A stretch of DNA of 64,000 bases, taken from the NCBI GenBank assembly GCA_035079385.1, contig JAVHKY010000063.1, forward strand, positions 2,211,501 through 2,275,500. Reading direction: 5' to 3'. The notes beneath the pieces are model-generated. The model made no database searches. It saw nothing but the letters and a program-made list of their open reading frames with translations, and was not told the origin of the DNA. This document shows positions 36,188-46,335 of this stretch, piece by piece. Both the position numbers and the translations under genes were made by a program. The DNA comes from Aspidiotus rigidus (taxonomy: Eukaryota; Arthropoda; Insecta; Hemiptera; Diaspididae). Position 1 is the stretch's first letter, and every line of letters starts with the position of its first letter.

Positions 36188-36914
36188 ATAAACGTGAAAG
36201 ACGAATACTCCGACGTGGAGTAAAACATGCAAACCGCAGAAAAATAAAAGACGACGAGCGCTTTCGGTTAAATAACCATCTTCAAGCCTGAAATGAAAGC
36301 AACTGACGAACAAAAGAGAAGAACGAGGTATTAAGATCGTTCAAACGAGAAATCACGGTGTGAGTCATAAACCAGTTCGATCAGGCCATCTTCCGGAATG
36401 TACGAATTGAGTACAGTGATACCGTCAGTGTTGAGATGACGAATTATCTCTATATTCTCGAGGGCGATACGCTTACGGTAGGAATTCTCCTTATGGAGGA
36501 GCTTTTCGGATCCCTCACGGAAGCTGTGGCCACTGTTTATTAAGTGATCGGCGAAAGCTGACTCCCCTAAGTGTCCCTTCTTCCAAGACTTCAGGTGCTC
36601 AGCCACTCTAACTTTCATTTGGCGGCTGGTCTCACCAATATAAAAGCCTCCACAATCCTCACACTCCAACTTATACACACCACTCCTCTCATCGACAGGT
36701 ATGGGGTCCTTCAGTCTCACAAACAACCTCTTGACTGTGGTAGGGTTGTAAAACGGGGGTCTGAAGCCAAACGGGCGAAGGGCCCGACCTAATTGCAGGG
36801 AGAACTTACCTCAGGCTTGAAGATGGTTATTTAACCGAAAGCGCTCGTCGTCTTTTATTTTTCTGCGGTTTGCATGTTTTACTCCACGTCGGAGTATTCG
36901 TCTTTCACGTTTAT
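36188..36914 (-). mobile_element. PLE fragment between perfect 104-bp inverted pseudo-LTRs
   Basis: The arms 36188-36291 and 36811-36914 are exact complements by my reading. The outer part has GACGAATACTCCGACGTGGA and AAACCGCAGAAAAATAAAAG. The inner part has GACGAGCGCTTTCGGTTAAA and CATCTTCAAGCCTGA. Inverted terminal repeats and 5' truncation are typical of PLE copies. The only gene left is the GIY-YIG endonuclease. Perfect arm identity suggests recent insertion or gene conversion. Read outward from the centre, the arm gives CTTGAAGAT, stem GGTTA-TT-TAACC, then GAAAGC, a hammerhead-like arrangement. Confidence 0.88.
36331..36810 (-). CDS. GIY-YIG endonuclease domain of a truncated PLE
   Basis: An open frame of 159 codons on the minus strand, running from the inner edge of the right pseudo-LTR (where TGA closes it upstream) to the stop at 36331. 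There is no ATG at the start, so it is a 5'-truncated C-terminal piece. It reads KFSLQLGRALRPFGFRPPFY, NPTTVKRLFVRLKDPIPV, then RSGVYKLECEDCGGFYIGET and SRQMKVRVAEHLKSWKKG, then SAFADHLINSGHSF and ALENIEIIRHL. The GVY and FYIG motifs, the following Arg and the later Glu/Asn are the GIY-YIG catalytic signature. The CEDC pair fits the zinc-binding variant seen in PLEs. No frameshift or stop is seen in what remains. The reverse transcriptase is absent. Confidence 0.85.
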   Translation of the reverse strand, partial: GKFSLQLGRALRPFGFRPPFYNPTTVKRLFVRLKDPIPVDERSGVYKLECEDCGGFYIGETSRQMKVRVAEHLKSWKKGHLGESAFADHLINSGHSFREGSEKLLHKENSYRKRIALENIEIIRHLNTDGITVLNSYIPEDGLIELVYDSHRDFSFERS

Positions 36915-37285
36915 GAAATACGAACAGTTAATCGATGTTTATTAAAAAGAATCGAAATAACATGACCATTACGAATATCACAACCGACGAGTACATTTTA
37001 ACGCTTAAAAGAAGCAACTGATAAAAACCAAACGTTCTTTGTTTGGTGGTAGGAGACTAACTTAGTTCTTATCATAATACACGCGGCGGGTGCGATAGGA
37101 CCGAGTCGTGAAGTGATACGCAGACGTATCGAAAATTGTAGGAATGCAATTTTACATACTTATAAATCGTTTTGAATAAGAAGTATTCAATTCAATATAA
37201 TATACAATTTCACTTCTAAGATCAAATATTGGTACATAGATACGTTGACGATATTTTGTGCTTGAAAGCACACTCTATCATTCAG

Positions 37286-37450
37286 GATTTTAATTTTATT
37301 ATTAATCAAATCTTTACAAAACCACAAATAAATCAATAAATGAATGCAATAAACTGCATATTGACCTGTGGGCGAAAGCGCTCGCGCAGTTCATCGTATT
37401 TATTTATTCGCGGTTTTTGTCAAGATTTGATTGATAATAAAATTATAATC
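37286..37450. repeat. PLE-type palindrome (solo inverted termini)
   Basis: The left arm (TTTTATTATTAATCAAATCT ... ACAAAACCACAAATAAATC ... AATAAACTGC) is answered by the right arm (GCAGTTCATCGTATTTATTT ... CGCGGTTTTTGTCAAGATTT ... GATAATAAAATTATAA). GTGGGCGAAAGCGCTCGCGC lies at the centre. The words CGCGGTTT, TATTTATT and CGAAAGCGCTCG are PLE terminal sequence shared with 36.2 kb and 28.4 kb. Just outside, ATGAGCCGTAACTTGGAGAA (37451) resembles 57431 (ATGAATAGCCGTAATTTAGA). Confidence 0.75.
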
Positions 37451-37455
37451 ATGAG

Positions 37456-39637
37456 CCGTAACTTGGAGAATAGAATAAATTCATACTATTGAGGCTCCTA
37501 TTGAAAGCTTAGAAGTATAGGAATATTAGGAAATAAGATTCCTTCTATTGTTTTTGTTCGCAAAAGCTCAACTAGAAATTCTTTTGATGGTTCTTGTATT
37601 ACCATTTCCCTTTCACTCCCGAATCATCTGATAAAAAATTTCTATCATTGAAAATACAGTACTAAACTAAACAGATGAATGTCCGTAATTTTGGCGAGAA
37701 TAAACTAAACATTCATTTTACCTTGCCTCGTGACCGAGCACTCATGTAGATTATAAATACCAAAAGCATCATTTTTACCGAAAACTGGCCAACAATTCGT
37801 CTAAAATATACCAATATTTACGCAAAATCATGTAAAAAATGGTCATTATTTTCTAAATACCGAATAATACCGAAAATTAAATTATAAATACCAAAAAATC
37901 CGGGCTCTACTGATAAACGATAAAATACACTGAAGTTCGCCTTTACCTGGGAATAACTCCGTAACAGCTATGAAAACTTCCCAAGTCGTTAGACCTCTTG
38001 CCCGTATACTCTTTCTTGTCAATACCATGAAAACGCTCGTGTTAGGATTGGAGGATCCTATCGTGATGAAGATAGGGGGGGTTGGACCCATCTCATTCAA
38101 TGTCAAAATTGCAATGCTATATACTTTCATTGATAAAACTGTTCATCAGCTTAAAATTTTCTTCAATCCCTCTCCCTCTGCAACTGAATTTTTTCATTGC
38201 GTTGGCGCGCGAATATTTCTATTTAAATTGCTAACACCCAATTTTTGTGTTTCTTAAAAGGGACTATGCAGGTCACACCCAACAGATATATACGTGTTTC
38301 TCAACTATTTATACAGTTCTATTTTATTCGTGTATATATAATAAATGCTTTTCGTTCATTATACCATATTTGATGACTGTGTTTTAAAAAATACATATAT
38401 ACTTTTATATTAATTTGTTCCTTTCTTAAGGTTGATGTCATTTGTGTGATATTATTTTTGTAATGTAGCCTATAATTGCTGGCCAGATAATTATAATTGA
38501 TCGTCAGCACACGCACTCGATGTAATTTGATCACTCAGTCAACTTAAGCGTGTTTTCATAAAAACTACACATAGGCCTATCTCTAGTTAATGTCGTCTTA
38601 GTCTGTTTTGTTTTAGGAATAATTGCCACAAAGTTCGACAGCTACCTGTAGTGTCTGTAATACAATAAATAACACGCTAACAAATTTTCATAATTCTGAC
38701 CTGCATATGAATAGAACGAGTAAGAAGATCCACCTATTAGTCGACAATGAATACAATAATAAAGAGACGCGTCGGTAGAAAATCTAACAGCTTTCGCTCT
38801 TCGTACAGTTGCTTTTTTACTCGTCATCGAGATCGTTATCGCTATCGTCTACTGGGCAACTTGTCCTGTGTACTAGAGAAGTTCTGCGGTTATAGGGATG
38901 ATTTTCGTGAAAACCCTGGAAGCGACCATTAAATTTAACGCTCGATATACTTTTTCGAATATCGATGTTATACCTGCGCGACACTTTATCTCTTCTTCAT
39001 GATCCCTTTCCATACAAATCGTGCCAGTAATCGGCAGCCTTTTTTCCTTTTCCGACGTAATGCGTCATTATTTTACGTTAACATTTGACAGCAGGCCTAT
39101 AGACAATATTTTCGCGCATTCACCACGGTATAAATCGAATTTATGCGCTGATGATAGGAGTACATATGTGCACGCGTACACACACACACACACACACACA
39201 TATACGTTGAATCCGCATGTACAGCATCGCGTCTATAACGGATTCGGATTTGTTTTATATAATCATTGTATGTATATTGATTGAAGTAAAGGAAACACAA
39301 AAAACAGTACATTTTTCTGTCACAAAAATGAACCAATTATACCGAAAACATCAGCTTCATTTTTGAACTATGGTGACTCGTGTCAGGGATTGGTATACTA
39401 CCATAGTATTGGAAACGGGATTTTTGACTAGTGACTGGGATTGATACTAATTTCCATTGTCTTAGGTGTGCTAACTGCACTCCATGTATTTCTAGTCGGT
39501 CGAACATGTGACGAAGAGATATTAATGTTGATGTAGACATAATAATGAATACAGCGTTCACTGATATAGGTGATTCAGCAGGTAATGTTTACTTAATATA
39601 AATTTGACCGGTTACGGAACACGTTGTTTGATTATCA
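37456..39637. other. Non-coding stretch, no recognised gene
   Basis: A short (CA)n run at 39179-39200 is the only clear structure. No gene was recognised. Confidence 0.4.
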
Positions 39638-39761
39638 ATGAACGAACAAGAGATAATTGACGGAGAAGTAAAGAGTGAGGAAGAAGGAAGTACAAGTATG
39701 AGTAGCGTCGCGTTGTTGGGTGATGTAAAAGTTTACGGGAAAGCTATTAAAGAGAGTAAAG
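39638..39761 (+). CDS. Candidate first coding exon of an unknown host gene
   Basis: ATG at 39638 opens 41 codons (MNEQEIIDGEVKSEEEGSTS, then MSSVALLGDVKVYGKAIKES and K). They run into AAAG|GTAAGT at 39761/39762, a perfect match to the splice-donor consensus. The exon would end in phase 1. Without splicing the frame would stop a few codons later. The peptide is acidic and polar and matches no domain I know. A chance ATG plus donor is quite possible in 64 kb, so this is only a candidate. No partner exon was located. Confidence 0.22.
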
Positions 39762-41160
39762 GTAAGTGTTGTTTAACAAAGACATGACATGCTGGTCGGT
39801 GTACAGTTTTCAAAAGCAGAAGCTTCATATCATATCTTTATTCTGATCCTTCCTTCATCATTTCCTGAATAGATGTCTGCATTGATGTTTGTACGGCTAT
39901 AACCTTGGAGAGTGAAAAAAAATTGTGAATATCGACCTTCATCTACATTAGGGACTACATTGCTTGGATTACGATCTAAATATGGGGAGCTGAGACGTAC
40001 AATGACGAGCTAAATAATCTCGACCTGTTTTCTCAAAGCTATCTATTCCTTCGCACTCTTGTATTCCTCTGCTTCTATAACCATACCTACTCGACTTGTT
40101 AATTATGGTCGATACAATTTTGCTTCATCTTCTTTGCTTCCATATTCACTTGTACATACTTTTGTTAAAAACTTGTAAAAATATTTGTTCTATCGCGTAA
40201 ATAAGAGCACCCCCGTTTTCTAAAGAAAAGTTCCAAACTTGTCCTTCATGACAGTAAGTAAATACTTGTCGTTTGCAGTCACCCAGTCGGCAACTGTAAA
40301 TGTAATGTGCTATACCTAGTTAGACTTATCTTCTATGGGTATTCCCGAGTGGCTCACTCTTAGGATGCTCAGAATTATTCTTCCTGGCCTTCTATTCAAT
40401 ATTTTATCTTCGAAAAATTTCAACATTTTCAAGTTGATCCATATTTTTTCCTTTAGAAAAGAAGTGGAGGAGTGAAATATAAGTCCGTTGGAAATTATGG
40501 CCGCTACTGAGAGTGAGCGAACATAGGCAGATTCATTCGTTGGTTGTGCTCAGAGGCATGGGGACGCTCTTGAATACATTCTCCGAGACTACGGCCAGTT
40601 TGAGTTGTATTTAATGGAGTTTGCGATTGCCATATTCAATTTTTCATGCACCACTCTTTTGAAGGATGCATGCAGGATCTTAGTGTGAAGAAGGAAATAG
40701 GAGGCAGTACAAAAACCGGCGGTTTTCAAAAATTTCTCAATGGAATAAAAGACTTGTAAATGGCCGATATTTTTAAACATTCATAAGATGATTCATCTTT
40801 TTTGAACAATAACCTATTTATCCTCTTTAATAATTCAATATTCCCTGTGCATGTCTTCACCAGGCAATGAAGCACGATGATTGCACCTCTTACCTACTTG
40901 CTCTGTATACTTTTCCGTTATTCTCATGTTTGTCTTGATAATGGGAGGAAATGTTCCAAAACTGGTCGAATTATAAAATACATAAATCATACGTGCTTGC
41001 AATTTATTTCAGTTTATTATACAAACGAGTTAAATACACGAATTCAGCAAAGCCATAATATTGTCGATTTCTCAAACTAGCAAACTGTATTTAATTCCGT
41101 ATACACGGTATACGTCATACAGTCACTGGTAACATAGTCTAGATATGTTAAGTACCGAGA
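39762..41160. other. Non-coding stretch, no recognised gene
   Basis: Nothing recognisable. If the candidate exon at 39638 is real, this would be intron. Confidence 0.4.
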
Positions 41161-41162
41161 CC

Positions 41163-42117
41163 AAAATTTTGCAGATCAGGAATGGTACAGGTATTTTTGT
41201 AACATTCGTGAAATGAACAAGCCAATTTGTATAGACTCCGAAATATTGGGCTTGGTACAAGAAATATTGTACCATTCGCGATTAATGTACAAACTTGATA
41301 AGAAAAAACAACATGGTACGGAATGCATTGAACCAAGTCTGAAATACCATATTAGTAGTCATGAATTACTTGAACATGATGTAACGTTATCATCTGATAC
41401 AATGTTACCTCAGAAGAGCGAGTATTTTCTTGTTGCTCTAGTCGGTTTAAATGAAAATTGCGAGGAATAACGGTGTTAACTTATAGTTGTTAATTTACAC
41501 GATCATGATGGAAGCAGAAAATATTCGTCTTCAAGAATGATTCTCTAAGTCTTATTCTCCTCCTTATTCGCCTCTCACCTTTAATAACATTTCAGGAGTT
41601 GTCATGAAAGTCATTGACGATGGCTTCTATAAAATTGGAATTCGGAGTGGTATCCTTCCGCAACTGTATATATCCTTCCGCAACTGTATAGTCGCAGTCA
41701 GGTTACTCCATGTTCAAATTTTTTCTTGAAAAGTGTACCGATAAGCATCATTTCTTTTCGAGCAGCAAGCAGGCAAGCTTCGTTAGTCGTAGGACAAGGG
41801 TTTGATGTGCGCGTTTACAACTGAATATCGCTTCAACCATGCATGCAAAAAAGCAAATACGCTATGTAATTCGATTCTCGTTGTCATAATTCTCTAGCCT
41901 GTTGTAATAAGTAAGCCTAATTGGATTAAATTTTTTCATTTTGGAGTTGGTATGCATATTCTGTACAAAGTTTATTTTTTTGTTCAGCTTGGTACAAAAC
42001 TCGTATACTCATCGCGAGTGGTACAGTATTCCCAATATTTCAGAGTCTGTACAAATTGGCTTGTTCATTTCGCGAATGTACAAAAATGCTTGCACCATTC
42101 CTGATCTGTACAATTTT
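41163..42117. mobile_element. Non-autonomous element with ~130-bp inverted repeats
   Basis: The left arm (41163-41293) includes GCAGATCAGGAATGGTACAG, TCGTGAAATGAACAAGCCAA and TTTGTATAGACTCCGAAATA. The right arm (41995-42117) is its complement, with TGTACAAATTGGCTTGTTCA and CCATTCCTGATCTGTACAAT. The word TGTAC (A/G), often before AAATTGG or AGTATT, is repeated through both arms. The interior of about 700 bp has no recognised coding but includes a perfect 20-bp tandem duplication (41651-41690). Confidence 0.75.
41651..41690. repeat. Perfect 2 x 20-bp tandem duplication
   Basis: TATCCTTCCGCAACTGTATA occurs at 41651-41670 and again at 41671-41690. Confidence 0.95.
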
Positions 42118-43009
42118 CATGTACGTTTTTAATGTTTTTTTTTTTTTTTTCTCTCTGAATGAAGATTGAAATTTGTTTCAGAGTTGTTTTTCTCATCGGG
42201 TCAAGTTTTGGTACTCTAAATAAAAATGCTCTCCTAAATTTTCACGTAAACCCGCTCCTATCATGTTTATAATTATAATATTAATAATTTTGTAAAATAA
42301 CTGCCAACGCTGCAGCTTGTGCTCACGGAAACGCTACAATTGCTGGTTTGTTTTCGCTGTTAAAATAAAACGACGACGTGAAGCTGTACGTGGCTACTTT
42401 CCCGCATTTAATTTCGTTCTTCGTTCTCTTTTTTTCGGTAGACAGAAGGGTTTTGTGAATAGGCTAGAATTTTTGCAAAACTCATAACTAAATTAACAAT
42501 TGGTCAACTAGGACACCAAAATAACGTTTCAAATTCACCTTTCATAGATAGAGTGCTGGTAAAATGATCGCATCGACGACCAAATTACAGACACATCAGG
42601 TGCGCATTTACGGGGGATAAGGAGGATAAATGCCCCTCCAAAACCTCGAAAAAAGGCTGAAATTACGCAATTCGACCAAAAATTTTTTGTAAAATGGCTT
42701 ATCCACCCTCCCACCCCCACAAAGAAAAAATAAAGAAAAAGAAAGTACCTCTAAATCTGCGCGTGCACATTTCTTTGTTTCTCCTTGTATTTTCCTGCAA
42801 TTTAGTGATCATCTTTGTTTCCCCGAGATAAAGAAGTGTACGTAACATAAGTTCTTAATTTTCCTTCTTTTTCTTTTTTTTTTTTCTCATTCTCATATTT
42901 TACTGAAGTCATTCAACCTCGTGTGTATACGCAGATACACTCGTGGTATACATAGACATACTCCCGCTGTCTCCTACTTTATGATCTTCCATTTGTGGCT
43001 ACACTCGTT
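42118..43009. other. Non-coding stretch with a fragment of the 46.3-kb TIR
   Basis: GTTTTGTGAATAGGCTAGAA then TTTTTGCAAAAC at 42450-42481 matches GTTTTGTAAACGGGCTAGGA then TTTTTGCAAAA in the right TIR of the 46.3-kb element. The rest is non-coding. Confidence 0.45.
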
Positions 43010-44340
43010 AAAACACGACGCGACGCGGCGACGAGTTCTGTTCGCGTATGAGACCACTTGAGTACACAGCTAGTCCAGTCCAGTTCTATTTTGGTATTTC
43101 CTTTCTACCGGCATCTACCATCAGTACATCAGATTTTCCAACAAATGAAACACGACGTGACAACCTAGTAACTCAAATTCCTCCAGCGTATATCAGTATA
43201 AAACTTTGTTCGTGTAATATACGAGAGTGAAAATTTTCTACATATAGCGTACATCAGCATAAAGTATGAGCGTACCCGCTGTGAAAGTACAAACCTGTAG
43301 GTACCTGTAATACGTGCTGCTGCTGCTGCTGCTGCTGCGTGTGCATGTGCGTATGCGTATGCACGAGAATAGAGAATGACACATTACTTGTACGTACAAG
43401 TACATACATTTATTCTTTCTAATAATACACCTACAGCTTACACATTCACATCGCGCGGCAATAAGCTGGATACAGCATAATAATGTTATACGTATTATAC
43501 ATATATACACACGGTACAATACGGTATACGATTGCTTTAGTCAATTGTAAAATTTATAAGCGCGAGAGGAGAGAGATAACCAGTATTCGATAAATCATCC
43601 TAATGCTTCCATAAACGATGGATCTATAGTGTCGACGCCGTCGTTTTGTTGCGTCCGTTCCCATAAACAAGATAGTTTTCCGCAGCAAGCCGAATAGTTG
43701 AAGTTTTCCAACGAGTAAATTATTATCATGTTACGTCGTCGGATAGATAGTGTGTATATTATCCTATCCTATCCTATGCCATCCTATCATATCCTATCCT
43801 ACCCTACCCTTTACCGGTATGCGGTATGCGTCTAACCTGAGTGAAGTGAGTATTTCGTATACCGCGGCGCGTCACCGGTACAATATCTATATATGTATAC
43901 AAGTATTATTTATTCTCATTCTAGGTTATCTCTGCGAGACTAAAAGTCACGAGGACCAAAATAAATATACACTATATATATAATACGCGAGCGCAATAAT
44001 TATTCGATTACAGCGGAACGCGTTGAATTTCAAATTAAAATCCTTTATAAATCGAGTAGTGCGGAGGCGAAGGCGTCGGTGGGCGACGCGACGATTACAC
44101 AATATATAGTGTACGTCGCATATCCGAATAAGCTATAAAGACCAATACAGCCGCTCCGCGATGTAGGAAAAAGAAACCCATTTCCCACCCTGCTTCCAAA
44201 AAAGGTATTATAAAATGGAAAACGCGGCAATTAGGATACCGAGCAATTTAATGTAGCGTTAACTGCGTCGTATTTTTACTGTAGCGTGAGCGCGCGCGCG
44301 CACTCTTGACGTCGCAACTTTTCTTCTTTATTCGGAAAAA
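43010..44340. other. CpG-richer, less AT-rich stretch of unknown function
   Basis: Clusters of CG-containing words (ACGACGCGACGCGGCGACGAG at about 43014-43034, GCGGCGCGTCACCGG at about 43863, GCGAGCGCGCGCGCGCAC at about 44287) contrast with the surrounding DNA. A seven-unit TGC run (about 43318-43338) and a TATCC pentamer run (43760-43812) lie inside. This could be a regulatory or promoter region. No open frame with a known domain was seen. Confidence 0.3.
43760..43812. repeat. Degenerate (TATCC)n pentamer repeat
   Basis: About ten units of TATCC/TACCC with a few variant units. It is not the insect telomere repeat TTAGG. Confidence 0.85.
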
Positions 44341-44675
44341 GCTTCCGTAGCGAGCTTTGAAAAGCCATTAAGATAACGGAAATAAATGCTATTCTTCTGG
44401 ACAGGTTCCGTTCCGATCCGAAGGGTCAGAGAAATGTGATATACTGAATTGACGAACGAACGAATGGTTCACGAAGTAGGGAGCTTGCTTTATGTTTACT
44501 TTTTTCTTTATTTTCTCTCACTCTTTATACTTTATTTTTTCTTCATTTTCTTCATTTCTCCCGCTTCTTTCTTACTACTCATAAATTCTCTTCCTTCTTC
44601 ATATTCGATCTGTTCCTCAACATTTTCTTCTCCGTTTCGTTTCTGGAATATAATTTGAAGCACTGTGAACGTCGC

Positions 44676-44683
44676 TGACGTCA
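44676..44683. promoter_or_regulatory. TGACGTCA palindrome (CRE-type site)
   Basis: A perfect TGACGTCA, the bZIP (CREB/ATF) consensus, downstream of the CpG-richer region. A single site has little weight by itself. Confidence 0.25.
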
Positions 44684-44831
44684 CAACTACAATGTATGGA
44701 AAGAAAATAATAATATACTCTACTTTATATCGGTGAATATCGAATTCAGGCTTAAGAATTAAATACCGTTAATCTCAGTAAGAAAATAATATCCATATCG
44801 GAGCATTCATCGTGTGTTATTAACTACACCG

Positions 44832-45061
<230 letters not shown>

Positions 45062-45136
45062 CGCGCATTGTACGTACAAGAATTGCACAACTGTCCTCAA
45101 TCATCTGATTCACACGTGCAACACAATATAAAGCGC

Positions 45137-46250
45137 GGAAAGTTTGTCTGTCTGTTTGTCTGTCCTTTTATAACTCGAGTACCGGTGTACCTATGGACTT
45201 GAAATCTACGCCACATATTTGTATTATTCCAGAACAAATTTTAAACCATAAATGAAAATTTTAGCTCCCATAGAAAAACAGTTCTTATTAAAAATTGTGT
45301 GCCTTCGCTGCACGCCTCACTTAACGCGATTAAGTGACGCGATTTTTGATTCACCAAAGTAGGTTACCTACAGGCAACTGTCCACTGAATTTCTCTCCTA
45401 CCCTCACATGGTGTATTCTTCAGAACCGGATTTCGATGCTACCATCTAAATTGCAGCACGTTAAAGGTGTGTTTTTTTCACTTTCTCAACGTTACCGGAA
45501 GTACGGAAATCTTAGGATGTTTGTCTGTCTGTTAAAACGGGGAAATACAAACTGCGGCCGTCAAACTGCGTCCCAGATGAAAAACTGTCGAACTGCGTCC
45601 GGAGTGTAAATACTCATACTGCGGCCATACACAAATTGCGTACGTTGTGTAAATCTTTTCACTCCAATTTTAATGCTAATTTTCATTCGCCGCACCCGAA
45701 CATTTTCATATTCCTTCGAGTACTCCAACACACGCAGACGGATACCACAATGGGATGTAACGCAGTTCGCCTCCACGTGGTGCACCCTGGATAATGTTAA
45801 ATGAACTGGGACGCAATTTGCATACAACTTTCTTGGGCTACCACAAGGGCCGCTATTTGACAATAGGTTGGGCCGCAATTTGCAAACCCCTGCGACGATG
45901 ATGATATGTATGTATGCCTGATGTTATTTGAACGCTTTTACCTATTGACGTGGAGTACTTTTTCCTAAGAGTTTGAAACTACCTAAAAACGAGTACTGGG
46001 TTTGAGGAAGAATTGTGAAAATTACATCCAGTTTCTCATATAGGAAACGACTGAGTGCGTCTCATGACTCTATACAGACTGATGTAATGCTTCAGGAATA
46101 AGGCAGTCTTTTTACCTGCTGTCTATCCATTTCCTTAATCATTGCGACTGGTAAAATATTGATGAATTAGTCCGTTTTTTGCTGAAATACAGCCTTTACC
46201 TGTCAAGTTAGTTCTTACTGTTAAAATCTAAATATTTACAAAACACAGAT
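45137..46250. repeat. Dispersed repeat copy A, interrupted by a MITE
   Basis: Contains GTTTGTCTGTCTG, TTTGAACGCTTTTACCTATT, GGAAACGACTGAGTGCGTCT, ACAGACTGATGTAATGC, CATTTCCTTAA..CATTGCGAC and ATTGATGAA, in this order. The same order occurs in copy B at 61127-62510. Copy A lacks the solo LTR found in copy B and carries an insert at 45533-45904 that copy B lacks. The family itself was not recognised and has no clear coding. Confidence 0.75.
45533..45904. mobile_element. MITE built from a repeated (A/G)CAAA(C/T)TGCG(G/T)CC motif
   Basis: The left part has five copies: ACAAACTGCGGCC, TCAAACTGCGTCC, TCGAACTGCGTCC, ATACTGCGGCC and ACAAATTGCGTAC (45547-45640). The right part has the inverted form: GTAACGCAGTTCGC, GGGACGCAATTTGC, GGGCCGCTATTTGAC and GGGCCGCAATTTGCAAAC (45755-45888). 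The outer ends are related too (ACGGGGAAATACAAACTGCGG on the left, complement of CCGCAATTTGCAAACCCCTG on the right). Copy B of the host repeat is uninterrupted at this point, which supports insertion. There is no convincing coding. Confidence 0.75.
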
Positions 46251-46288
46251 ATCTACTTGACACACAGCTGGCGACAGCGCGCCACCAA

Positions 46289-46290
<2 letters not shown>

Positions 46291-46333
<43 letters not shown>
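46291..46333. repeat. (TA)n microsatellite, target of the 46.3-kb element
   Basis: About 21 TA units running directly into the left TIR. ATATATAT also follows the right TIR (47788-47795), so the element probably inserted into this tract and duplicated part of it. Confidence 0.9.

Positions 46334-46335
<2 letters not shown>

Noticed and set aside
43750..43815. TATCC/TACCC run as a telomere-like repeat
   Set aside because: The arthropod telomere unit is TTAGG (CCTAA). This unit differs and the run is short.
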